Of a stretch of 7,318 nt of DNA, positions 1-5,631 are shown piece after piece. Origin of the DNA: Anammoximicrobium sp032229885 (GTDB lineage: Bacteria; Planctomycetota; Planctomycetia; Pirellulales; Pirellulaceae); the NCBI GenBank assembly GCA_032229885.1, contig JAVYAJ010000118.1:1-7318 (forward strand), read 5' to 3'. How positions within the stretch are numbered: position 1 is the stretch's first letter; each line of letters starts with the position of its first letter. The position numbers and the translations under genes were made by a program. The notes below the pieces were generated by a model. The model did not search any database. It was not told where the DNA came from and was given only the letters and a program-made list of their open reading frames with translations.

Positions 1-2
1 AA

Positions 3-197
3 CTGACAACTGCCGTTAGCCGCGATCTCTTTATTCGTATGATGCGTGGCCCTCTTCAATATTTCGTGGCCGATGTTTGGTTGCGGCTGCGGGCCGCCCT
101 AGGTTTGTTATTTTATGTAGCTTTAGACCATGTCCGCGTGATCGGACCGATTGGGCTTGAGCCGATTGAAGCTTGCCGTTATTCTCCTGCCTCTTAA
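3..197 (+). CDS. Possible 3' end of an upstream gene (partial, unrecognised)
   Basis: One plus-strand frame stays open from base 3 to a TAA at 195-197, giving 64 residues that lack a start within the window (the first ATG is at 39). The product is fairly hydrophobic in its middle (a stretch reading roughly WLRLRAALGLLFYVALDHV) and matches no family I recognise. Third codon positions are only about half G/C, unlike the confident genes downstream, so it may be a chance opening or a decayed or foreign gene. In favour of a real gene end, a small hairpin (209-223) followed by a modestly T-containing stretch lies 11 bases after the stop. Confidence 0.22.
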   Translation: MTTAVSRDLFIRMMRGPLQYFVADVWLRLRAALGLLFYVALDHVRVIGPIGLEPIEACRYSPAS

Positions 198-208
198 ATG
201 CCCCGCCC

Positions 209-233
209 ACCGAGACCCTCGGTAGGACTTATT
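209..233 (+). terminator. Weak candidate intrinsic terminator
   Basis: ACCGAG (209-214) and CTCGGT (218-223) form a perfect 6-bp stem with a 3-base loop, followed by AGGACTTATTT. The T-run is broken and the stem is short, so this is only a weak candidate. It is placed correctly to end a plus-strand transcript from the reading frame that stops at 197. Confidence 0.22.
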
Positions 234-250
234 TCCAGCCCACCCACGCC

Positions 251-262
251 TGACAGTTGTCA
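251..262. promoter_or_regulatory. Palindrome TGACA-GT-TGTCA, possible operator
   Basis: Five-base arms TGACA and TGTCA surround a GT centre. The 9-mer TGACAACTG reads on the minus strand at 254-262 and again on the plus strand at 4-12, giving a second, inverted copy about 250 bases away. It could be a transcription-factor site ahead of the receiver gene. No known regulator is assigned, and chance is a fair alternative. Confidence 0.18.
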
Positions 263-368
263 AGCAAGCGACCGTACAACGGCGCGCCGCGGGGAAGACG
301 AGGCGCACGAGATTCAGAACGGCATCTGACGCTCGCTACAGGGCGTAGCTGCGCCCACGAGCAAGTGT

Positions 369-382
369 TTGTAGATTGTAGA
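369..382 (+). repeat. Tandem 7-bp repeat TTGTAGA x2 at the receiver gene start
   Basis: Two exact copies of TTGTAGA (369-375 and 376-382) abut each other and end two bases before the ATG at 384. The repeat occupies the place where a Shine-Dalgarno site would be expected, and none is visible. The AT-rich repeat contains -10-like hexamers (TAGATT, TAGATA), but no matching -35 element was found. Confidence 0.35.
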
Positions 383-383
383 T

Positions 384-782
384 ATGGACAGCCACCCTTC
401 CGAACCGTTAGCCCTGCGGATCCTGATCGCCGAAGACAGCCGCCTGAATCAGCGTCTGGCCGCGCGATTGCTGGAACGTCAAGGTCATGCTGTGACGGTT
501 GTCAGCAACGGCCGAGAGGCCGTTGACGCCATTCGGCGCCAGTTATTTGATCTTATTCTGATGGACGTAGAAATGCCCGTGATGGACGGCTTGGCCGCCA
601 CGCGCGCTATCCGTTCCTACGAATCGCAGCACGGCACGAGGCTGCCGATTGTCGCGGTGACCACCGAAAAGAACCTACACGATTGCCTGGCGGCCGGCAT
701 GGACGCCTATCTGAGCAAGCCGTTGCGAATAGACGTGCTGAAGCGTACATTGCAGAGCGTCATGCCCAAGACTGCCGCTTGA
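384..782 (+). CDS. Stand-alone response-regulator receiver (REC) domain protein
   Basis: This 132-residue protein is a single CheY-like receiver domain with no output domain. By family knowledge it accepts a phosphoryl group from a histidine kinase in the cytoplasm. Visible residues are the acidic pair E17-D18 after strand 1, the phosphoacceptor D61 in LILMDVEMPVMDG, T93 after strand 4 and the invariant K112 in SKP. The sequence, with its AEDSRLNQ and NGREAV segments, resembles the C-terminal receivers of hybrid sensor kinases more than CheY itself. T93 to K112 spans 19 residues, three fewer than the T87-to-K109 span of E. coli CheY, so the strand 4/helix 4 region is shortened. An in-frame TAG at 372-374 rules out an upstream fusion in this frame, and ATG 384 is the start although no Shine-Dalgarno site is seen. 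No partner kinase lies in the window. The domain call is firm; the pathway is unknown. Confidence 0.9.
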   Translation: MDSHPSEPLALRILIAEDSRLNQRLAARLLERQGHAVTVVSNGREAVDAIRRQLFDLILMDVEMPVMDGLAATRAIRSYESQHGTRLPIVAVTTEKNLHDCLAAGMDAYLSKPLRIDVLKRTLQSVMPKTAA

Positions 783-896
783 GGCGCAGCCGTGCCGCGA
801 CCCGCAACCACGTCTCGAGAGAACGATTCGCCAGCATCGCCTCCACCGCACAAGGTCGCACCAATGGCCAATGACCTATGCTGATGACATCCCCAC

Positions 897-901
897 GAGG
901 A
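897..901 (+). promoter_or_regulatory. Ribosome binding site of the sulfatase gene
   Basis: GAGGA lies 7 bases before ATG 909. It selects this start over the nearby out-of-frame ATGs at 878 and 884, and it places the start directly before a signal peptide. Confidence 0.65.
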
Positions 902-908
902 TCCTTCG

Positions 909-2411
909 ATGTCATTCAACCCGCTGCAACGGACGAATCTAGTCCTGGCACTGCTCGTTCCAGTGGCCTTGTCGGCATCCGCGGCCGAGTCGCCGCCGCG
1001 CCCCGACATCCTGTTGATCATGCCCGACCAGATGCGCGGCGACTGTATGTCGATCGTGAGACATCCAGTGGTGCGCACGCCTACGCTGGACGGATTGGCG
1101 CGCGGCGGGATGTTGTTTCGTCGCGCGTACAGCACCGTCCCGTCCTGCATTCCTGCGCGACATGCCCTGCTGACGGGATTGTTTCCGCAGACCAGCGGGG
1201 TCGTCGGGTTTCGGCAGCGCTCGATCACGGTTCCGACGATGCCGCGAATTCTCGGCGATGCGGGCTATGCGACGGTGCTGGTCGGACGCGCGATGCACCA
1301 GGCGGCGAGCGAAGCCGAACTGGGCTACCAGCGGGCGATCCTCGGTTCCACCTATGTTGCCCACGATCAATACGCCGCGGATTTGCGCCAGGCGGCGCCG
1401 GAAATCACCGACATTCGTTCGTGGGTGACGAGCCTGGGCTTGTCGTACAACCATTGGCAAGCCCGGCCATGGCCGCTGGACAATGCGTTGCATCCGACGA
1501 CGTGGATTATCGAGCACGCGCGGCGGCTGCTGGCGGAGCCCCACGACGGGCGACCGCTGTTTCTGACGGCGTCGTTTTACGCCCCGCACCCGCCGCTGTT
1601 CCCGCCCGATGCGCATTTTCAAGCCGTTTTGCGCAGGCCGCTCGCTCAGACGGCGCACGGTGATTGGGTGGATTGGGCGTCGCTGAAGCCCGAGGGAACG
1701 GACGGCGGCAGTCGTGTTCTACTGCAAGGCGAAACCCTTCGCAGGGCGCAGGCAGGCTATTTTGGCTTGATCGAGCAGCTTGATCACGAGCTCGCTCCGC
1801 TGATTGCCGAGTTTCGGGCGCGCAGCGAGAAAGCGGGGCGGCCGTGGCTGATCCTGTTCACGTCGGATCACGGCGAGATGCTGGGCGACCACGGCTACTT
1901 CCGCAAGTGCGAACCGTTCGAGGGCTCGGCCAACATCCCGCTGATCGTCGCCGGTTCCCCGGAACTGGGATTTGTCCGCGACGCGCAAAACCAGCGGCCC
2001 GTCTGCCTGGAAGACATCCTCCCAACGCTGGCGGAAATTGCCGGCGCCGACTGTCCGGCGCACGACGGGACGAGCCTGATTGCCACGCTGCGCGGGGCGT
2101 CTGGCGAGATTCGACCCTGGTTGCACTCGGAGCACGCGCCGTGCTACAGCAAGGGGCAGGCTTTTCACGCGCTGACCGACGGCCGTTACAAATACATCTG
2201 GCGTCCGCTGGACGGGCACGAGCTGCTGTTCGACTTGGGCGTCGATCCGCATGAGGAGCATGACCTCGCGCTCGCTCCGGACCATCGCGAGTCGCTCGAG
2301 ACGTGGCGTCGACGGCTCGTCGCGCATCTGGCCGGCCGTCCGGAAGGCTTTTCCGACGGCCAGCGTTTGATTTCCGGCCGCCCGTACCCGGCGATCCAAG
2401 TCGGACGCTGA
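909..2411 (+). CDS. Secreted sulfatase (formylglycine-dependent, type I)
   Basis: This 500-residue protein belongs to the alkaline-phosphatase-like sulfatases, which hydrolyse sulfate esters, usually on polysaccharides in planctomycetes. Residues 1-26 look like a signal peptide (hydrophobic LVLALLVPVALSASA, likely cleavage near A26). The metal-binding start is IMPDQMRGD (D40, Q41). The active-site signature is C80-I-P-A-R84, where C80 would be converted to formylglycine by a separate maturase. SDHGEMLGDHG (D320, H321, H328) and K333 supply the expected C-terminal metal and sulfate ligands, and DGRYKYIW followed by LFDLGVDPHEEHDLA (from ~424) is the usual sulfatase tail. Length is typical. The usual G-K-x-H segment reads G126-R-A-M-H130, so the catalytic lysine is not in its standard place. 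The gene stands 126 bases after the receiver gene and 129 before miaA, with no carbohydrate-active partner or maturase in view. The substrate cannot be read from the sequence. Confidence 0.93.
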   Translation: MSFNPLQRTNLVLALLVPVALSASAAESPPRPDILLIMPDQMRGDCMSIVRHPVVRTPTLDGLARGGMLFRRAYSTVPSCIPARHALLTGLFPQTSGVVGFRQRSITVPTMPRILGDAGYATVLVGRAMHQAASEAELGYQRAILGSTYVAHDQYAADLRQAAPEITDIRSWVTSLGLSYNHWQARPWPLDNALHPTTWIIEHARRLLAEPHDGRPLFLTASFYAPHPPLFPPDAHFQAVLRRPLAQTAHGDWVDWASLKPEGTDGGSRVLLQGETLRRAQAGYFGLIEQLDHELAPLIAEFRARSEKAGRPWLILFTSDHGEMLGDHGYFRKCEPFEGSANIPLIVAGSPELGFVRDAQNQRPVCLEDILPTLAEIAGADCPAHDGTSLIATLRGASGEIRPWLHSEHAPCYSKGQAFHALTDGRYKYIWRPLDGHELLFDLGVDPHEEHDLALAPDHRESLETWRRRLVAHLAGRPEGFSDGQRLISGRPYPAIQVGR

Positions 2412-2527
2412 AGCTGCCGCGCCGTTCGCACCGGCCCGTGCTCGTTGCGGCCGGGCGCCACCGAGCGTGCAAGACGCCGGACACCGGGTGCGTGTCGCTC
2501 ACAATCCTGTCCAAGAATTCTGCTGAC

Positions 2528-2531
2528 AAGG
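2528..2531 (+). promoter_or_regulatory. Weak ribosome binding site supporting the miaA start
   Basis: AAGG lies 9 bases before ATG 2541. It supports this start over an in-frame start at 2445, whose extra 32 residues are arginine- and cysteine-rich and unlike MiaA N-termini. Confidence 0.4.
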
Positions 2532-2540
2532 CCTTTTTCC

Positions 2541-3512
2541 ATGTCTGCGACCGATCCCACGTCTACGATCCAGGAACCCGATGCGTTCTTTCTGGACTGC
2601 TGGTTCCTGAGCGGCGCGACCGCCAGCGGCAAGACCGGCGCTGGCCTGGAACTGGCGGTGCAGATCGGAGCCGAGATCATCTCGCTGGACTCGATGGCCC
2701 TGTACCGCGAGATGGATATCGGGACCGACAAACCCACGCCAGAACAACGCCAGCGCATGCCGCATCATCTGCTGGACATCCTATCTCCACGGGACGAATA
2801 CAGCGTGTCGAATTACGTCGCAGCGGCCCGGCGAACGGTGGTCGAGATCCGCGGGCGCGGGCGCCAGCCGCTGTTCGTCGGCGGCACGCCGTTGTATCTC
2901 AAAGCCCTGCTGCGAGGCATTTTTCGCGGACCGCCGGCGGATTGGGCGTTTCGTCAGCAAGTCGAGCAAGAGGTGGCTCATGTCGGGCTGGCGGCCTTGC
3001 ACGAACGGCTGCGCCAAGTCGATCCGCTGTCGGCCGCCAAACTGCACCCGCACGACAAGCGTCGGATCATTCGGGCGCTCGAGGTCTATCGGGCCACCGG
3101 CCGTCCAATCAGCCATCTGCAGACGCAGTTCGACGAGCCGCGCGACCCGGAACGCTGTCGCGTGTTTGCGCTCGGCTGGCCGCGCGACGTGTTGCACCAC
3201 CGGATCAACAACCGCGTGGATGCGATGTTCCGGGCCGGCTTTGTCGACGAAGTCCGCGGCCTGCTCGATCGATACGGCGATCTCGGCCGCACCGCTCGCC
3301 AAGCGGTCGGGTATCGCGAGGTGATCGAATACCTGGGCGGCGCAGGCGACCTGGCCGCGACGATCGAGGCGGTCAAGGCGAGGACTCGCCAGTTTGCCCG
3401 CCATCAGGAGACCTGGTTCCGCCACCTCAGCGAATGCCGTTTTGTGCCGCTGAGCGAAGGCCAATCCGAGCAACAAATCGCATGCCAGATCCTCGAACTA
3501 CAAGCCGGCTGA
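2541..3512 (+). CDS. miaA: tRNA dimethylallyltransferase (MiaA)
   Basis: This 323-residue enzyme transfers a dimethylallyl group from DMAPP to N6 of A37 in tRNAs that read codons starting with U, giving i6A. The P-loop is G25-A-T-A-S-G-K-T32 (usually GPTASGKT). SLDSMALYREMDIGTDKPT matches the conserved DSMQVYRGMDIGTAKP block and HHLLDILSP the HHLIDILDP block. FVGGTPLYLKALLRG is the GGTGLY region with P in place of the second G. HPHDKRRIIRALEVY is followed by the tRNA-binding and C-terminal blocks RQAVGYREVIEYL and RTRQFARHQETWFRHL. A leader of about 20 residues precedes the P-loop strand, longer than in E. coli, so ATG 2541 could even be slightly early. The enzyme is cytoplasmic and housekeeping. 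No mutL or hfq neighbours are present, unlike in enterobacteria. The gene converges on mfnE, with 134 bases between the stops. Confidence 0.96.
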   Translation: MSATDPTSTIQEPDAFFLDCWFLSGATASGKTGAGLELAVQIGAEIISLDSMALYREMDIGTDKPTPEQRQRMPHHLLDILSPRDEYSVSNYVAAARRTVVEIRGRGRQPLFVGGTPLYLKALLRGIFRGPPADWAFRQQVEQEVAHVGLAALHERLRQVDPLSAAKLHPHDKRRIIRALEVYRATGRPISHLQTQFDEPRDPERCRVFALGWPRDVLHHRINNRVDAMFRAGFVDEVRGLLDRYGDLGRTARQAVGYREVIEYLGGAGDLAATIEAVKARTRQFARHQETWFRHLSECRFVPLSEGQSEQQIACQILELQAG

Positions 3513-3558
3513 GCGCACCCATCGCCATGCACAGCACGGCCGCATCCCGCGCGACCCA

Positions 3559-3632
3559 GCGACCGTGGCCACCGTGGAAGCGCCGTCCCGCCGCTTGCCT
3601 CGAACCGAACTCGCCCCCCCACGGACGGTCGC
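3559..3632. other. Multi-arm inverted-repeat structure between convergent genes
   Basis: GCGACCGT (3559-3566) pairs with ACGGTCGC (3625-3632), and CCGTGG (3572-3577) pairs with the adjoining CCACGG (3619-3624), leaving a 5-base bulge on one side. Directly inside, AAGCG (3578-3582) pairs with CGCTT (3592-3596) to form a terminal hairpin, and 3597-3618 remain unpaired. The element sits wholly between the stops of miaA and mfnE. It could be a bidirectional transcript-end structure, but there is no T-run on either strand. GC-rich DNA forms such repeats by chance fairly often. Confidence 0.4.
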
Positions 3633-3646
3633 GATCACCGATTGCG

Positions 3647-4267
3647 TCAGACATCGGCCGCTCCAACGATACCTGGGCCCTGTCGCGCATAGCGGCGCAG
3701 GTTGGCGAACCGCACACAGCCAAGCCCCGCGGCGGCTTGTCCAAAATACCCATCGACGTAGGGCGGACCCGGTGGCAATGAATCGGGAGGATCAGCCGAC
3801 TTCAGCAGCACCAACTCGTCGGCGGACAGGGCGTCGGCGATCCGCGCAGCGATCGAATCGCTGGTCACACTCCAATTATGCGGCAGAGGATGCGGCGCAA
3901 GCCGCGGTTCGATGTGCCGCAGGAAGCGTACCGGGCAAAACACCAGCGGTCGGTCGCGATCGCCGTGCGCCACGCTCTGCAGCAAATCGTCCCAAGTGTC
4001 CTGAAAGCTCGCAGCCGGCACGATCGCCGCCAACAGGCGCGCGGACACAGCCAATGCGTCGATGCACAACCAGTGCGCCGTCGCGTCGCCGAGCGCCCAC
4101 AGCCGATCGGCCGTACGGATTGCATCGGCAAACGGCCCGCCGCCGCCGATCAACACGTTGGTCGCCGCGGGCTGCGCGACCAGCCAGCGTTTCCACGCGG
4201 AACGGAAATCGGCGAAATCGAACAAGCTGCCGCCCACCTTGATCAGGCGCACACGCTGTTGGGTCAT
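3647..4267 (-). CDS. mfnE: MfnE-like kinase of methanofuran-type cofactor synthesis (amino-acid-kinase fold)
   Basis: This 206-residue protein has the amino-acid-kinase fold of the small archaeal-type kinases related to aspartokinase and uridylate kinase. MfnE uses ATP to convert [5-(aminomethyl)furan-3-yl]methyl phosphate to its diphosphate. Visible motifs are the N-terminal IKVGGS (K10-S14), the glycine loop IGGGGPFADAIR (40-51), the nucleotide-site segment WSVTSDSIAARIA (132-144) and LVLLKS (152-157), followed by VDGYF near the C-terminus. The ATG at 4267 is chosen because it overlaps the mfnF stop as ATGA and has GAGGA 9 bases upstream; a TTG seven codons earlier (4288) is in frame but less likely. 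The position directly after mfnF is what points to MfnE rather than another kinase of the fold. The fold is certain, the exact substrate inferred. In bacteria the product may serve methylofuran rather than true methanofuran. Confidence 0.82.
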   Translation of the reverse strand: MTQQRVRLIKVGGSLFDFADFRSAWKRWLVAQPAATNVLIGGGGPFADAIRTADRLWALGDATAHWLCIDALAVSARLLAAIVPAASFQDTWDDLLQSVAHGDRDRPLVFCPVRFLRHIEPRLAPHPLPHNWSVTSDSIAARIADALSADELVLLKSADPPDSLPPGPPYVDGYFGQAAAGLGCVRFANLRRYARQGPGIVGAADV

Positions 4268-5343
4268 CGGTCGAAATCCTCGCGACAAAGGACCGCCAAG
4301 GCATACGCCGTCGCCGCGCGAGATCTGTCCGCCCCCAATCGATCCGCCAGCGAAATCGTCGGGCCGTCGTGCCCCGTACTCGCCAGGGCGCGTCGCGCCA
4401 AGCGATCGCCGTGGCCCGTGATGACGACGCTCGGTCGATCGCGCGCCTCGTCGGCTCGAAGCGGCTCGAAATCGGCCGCCCCGTTCGATCCAGCCCGATA
4501 CGCCGCGTCACGCAGCCGCCGGATCACGCCGCGCAGCGCAGCGGCCACCAGCGCCGCTTGAGCGTCGGCGACGGCCGCGGCCATCCGGTGCGCGTCGTCC
4601 GCGTCGAACTCGTTCTGGTCCGCGCAGATCATGCGGCCCAGACGCGCCACGGCGGCGGCGCGGGTCGCCGGCCGCCCATCGGCCGTGCGCAGGTCGTCGT
4701 CTTGCTCCGGCAGCTCGCCCAGCACGAGGTACACGTCGCGCATCGTCGCGAACAGCTCGTGCGCCACGCGGCACGTCCGCCCGCGGTACGGAACCTGGCT
4801 GGCGACCGCGCACACGGGGCTTCGTTCGACGCCCGTATAGACCAGTTCGCCCGCCAGCAGACGTTGGGTATCGGTCTTTCCCATCGCCGCGGGCGCGCCG
4901 TCGACGAGTGGGATCAGATCGCAGGTCGTCGAGCCGACGTCCAGCAGCACCGCCGTGCCGGACGCCGCGCAACGCGCCGCGAACCGGGCCAGCGCGTGCC
5001 AGTTCGAGGCCGCTGCCAGCAGCGATGCGCTTCGCGCGGCGGCGACCGTCTCCCAACGTCCGTCCACCAGATAGACCCACACCGTTCGATTGCCAGCCGC
5101 CGCCGCGACCGCGTCCAGGATGAAATGCACGCCCGCGGATTTCGTGGGAAAACAGTCGGCCAGTTCGCCGGTCATCGTGACGACGATCACGCCAGCTTGC
5201 GGAAAGGCGGACACGATCCCATCCAGCGCTCCGCGCAGCCGTTGCGGCGATTTCCACAGCGCCAATTCGACGCTTCCGGCCCGGTCGACTCCGTCCGAAA
5301 ATTTGACGTTGGCTCCGCCCACATCGAGCGCCAAACAATCCAC
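4264..5343 (-). CDS. mfnF: MfnF-like H4MPT-linked C1 transfer pathway protein
   Basis: This 359-residue protein belongs to the hydantoinase/oxoprolinase-like ASKHA-fold family known as H4MPT-linked C1 transfer pathway protein. The archaeal member MfnF condenses aminomethylfuran-methyl diphosphate with gamma-glutamyltyramine to form the methanofuran core. Visible blocks are the N-terminal LALDVGGANVKF (4-15), VTMTGELADCFPTKSAGV (55-72), AASNWHALA (111-119), LLDVGSTTCDLIPLVDG (133-149), TDTQRLLAGELVYTGVERSPVCAV (157-180) and a C-terminal VVITGHGDRLARRAL followed by ADRLGADRSRAATAYAL. The start is a GTG at 5343, with AAAGGGG 5 bases upstream and an in-frame TAG shortly before it; no in-frame ATG is available. 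The gene is first in a two-gene operon with mfnE and divergent from the TPR/HEAT gene, with 288 bases between the starts. The other methanofuran genes and fae, mch or fhc are not in the window. In methylotrophic bacteria the cofactor is methylofuran, so the exact substrate here is uncertain. Confidence 0.93.
   Translation of the reverse strand: MDCLALDVGGANVKFSDGVDRAGSVELALWKSPQRLRGALDGIVSAFPQAGVIVVTMTGELADCFPTKSAGVHFILDAVAAAAGNRTVWVYLVDGRWETVAAARSASLLAAASNWHALARFAARCAASGTAVLLDVGSTTCDLIPLVDGAPAAMGKTDTQRLLAGELVYTGVERSPVCAVASQVPYRGRTCRVAHELFATMRDVYLVLGELPEQDDDLRTADGRPATRAAAVARLGRMICADQNEFDADDAHRMAAAVADAQAALVAAALRGVIRRLRDAAYRAGSNGAADFEPLRADEARDRPSVVITGHGDRLARRALASTGHDGPTISLADRLGADRSRAATAYALAVLCREDFDR
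4277..4281 (-). promoter_or_regulatory. Ribosome binding site of mfnE, inside the end of mfnF
   Basis: On the minus strand GAGGA lies 9 bases before ATG 4267 and within the last codons of mfnF. With the ATGA overlap at 4267-4264 it suggests translational coupling of the two genes. Confidence 0.6.
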
Positions 5344-5577
5344 ATCCGCCCCTTTGGCTGACTAACAAAATGGTTCGACAGTGTCTCCGTGCCCCGCTGT
5401 CGGTCGGGTTGTTGCCGTTCGTGCGGTTTCGACGCACCCATCGCAAGGCCGATTCGCGTCCGCCCGTGTCGTACAGAATCCGGCATTGGCGAGGTCGCCC
5501 GCGCCCACGCCACAATATGGACTCGCCCGCTGCGCCGCCGCCCGCGGCTGGACGGGTTGGTTCATCGCCGCGAATCG

Positions 5578-5607
5578 TTGCGGCTCGCCATGCGGACAGT
5601 CTATACT
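5578..5607 (+). promoter_or_regulatory. Candidate sigma70-type promoter of the TPR/HEAT gene
   Basis: TTGCGG (5578-5583) and TATACT (5602-5607) are separated by 18 bases. The -10 box is one mismatch from TATAAT; the -35 box matches in its TTG half only. Transcription would begin near 5614, leaving a short leader with the Shine-Dalgarno site. No equally good promoter was seen for mfnF in the same gap. Confidence 0.4.
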
Positions 5608-5615
5608 GGAGGTGG

Positions 5616-5621
5616 AAGGAG
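5616..5621 (+). promoter_or_regulatory. Ribosome binding site fixing a GTG start
   Basis: AAGGAG lies 10 bases before GTG 5632. An in-frame ATG at 5590 lies upstream of the -10 box and would put about 14 residues ahead of the signal peptide, so GTG 5632 is preferred. Confidence 0.6.
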
Positions 5622-5631
5622 AGACAGAGCG

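Larger units (their letters stand above)
1..383. other. Left-end region without a convincing complete gene
   Basis: This stretch is visibly more AT-rich over its first ~200 bases than the rest of the window. I see no complete gene in it. It holds a frame open from the left edge to a TAA at 195-197, a 6-bp hairpin at 209-223, a palindromic TGACA/TGTCA element at 251-262, and a tandem TTGTAGA repeat against the start of the receiver gene. Around 141-168 there are overlapping small inverted repeats (ATCGG-A-CCGAT, GGCT-TG-AGCC) and a duplicated CCGATTG. No tRNA cloverleaf or ribosomal RNA motif was recognised. Confidence 0.5.

Noticed and set aside
878..1663. Plus-strand open frame starting just before the sulfatase
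   Set aside because: It is out of frame with the sulfatase and has a compositionally odd product; the sulfatase frame has a signal peptide and complete active site.
2445..2540. N-terminal extension of miaA from an in-frame start at 2445
   Set aside because: The extra residues are basic and low-complexity, and ATG 2541 has an upstream AAGG and gives a normal MiaA length.
2303..3781. Long plus-strand open frame of 492 codons
   Set aside because: It runs through sulfatase, miaA and mfnE in the wrong frame with an Arg/Pro/Ser-rich product, while miaA in the neighbouring frame carries all expected motifs.
3565..4561. Plus-strand open frames opposite mfnE and the end of mfnF
   Set aside because: Their products are Arg/Ala-rich with no motifs, and the minus strand gives clear kinase and MfnF motifs in the same DNA.
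5421..5437. Hairpin GTGCG/CGCAC in the mfnF-TPR/HEAT gap
   Set aside because: A 5-bp stem in GC-rich DNA is expected by chance, and it has no link to a start or promoter.
4508..5515. Long minus-strand open frame of 335 codons
   Set aside because: It overlaps mfnF in another frame, is extremely rich in Arg and Gly, and has no family motifs. It is a by-product of GC-rich coding DNA.
5389..5631. N-terminal extension of the TPR/HEAT protein from 5389 or ATG 5590
   Set aside because: The extension is Arg-rich and buries the signal peptide; the promoter-like boxes and AAGGAG favour GTG 5632.
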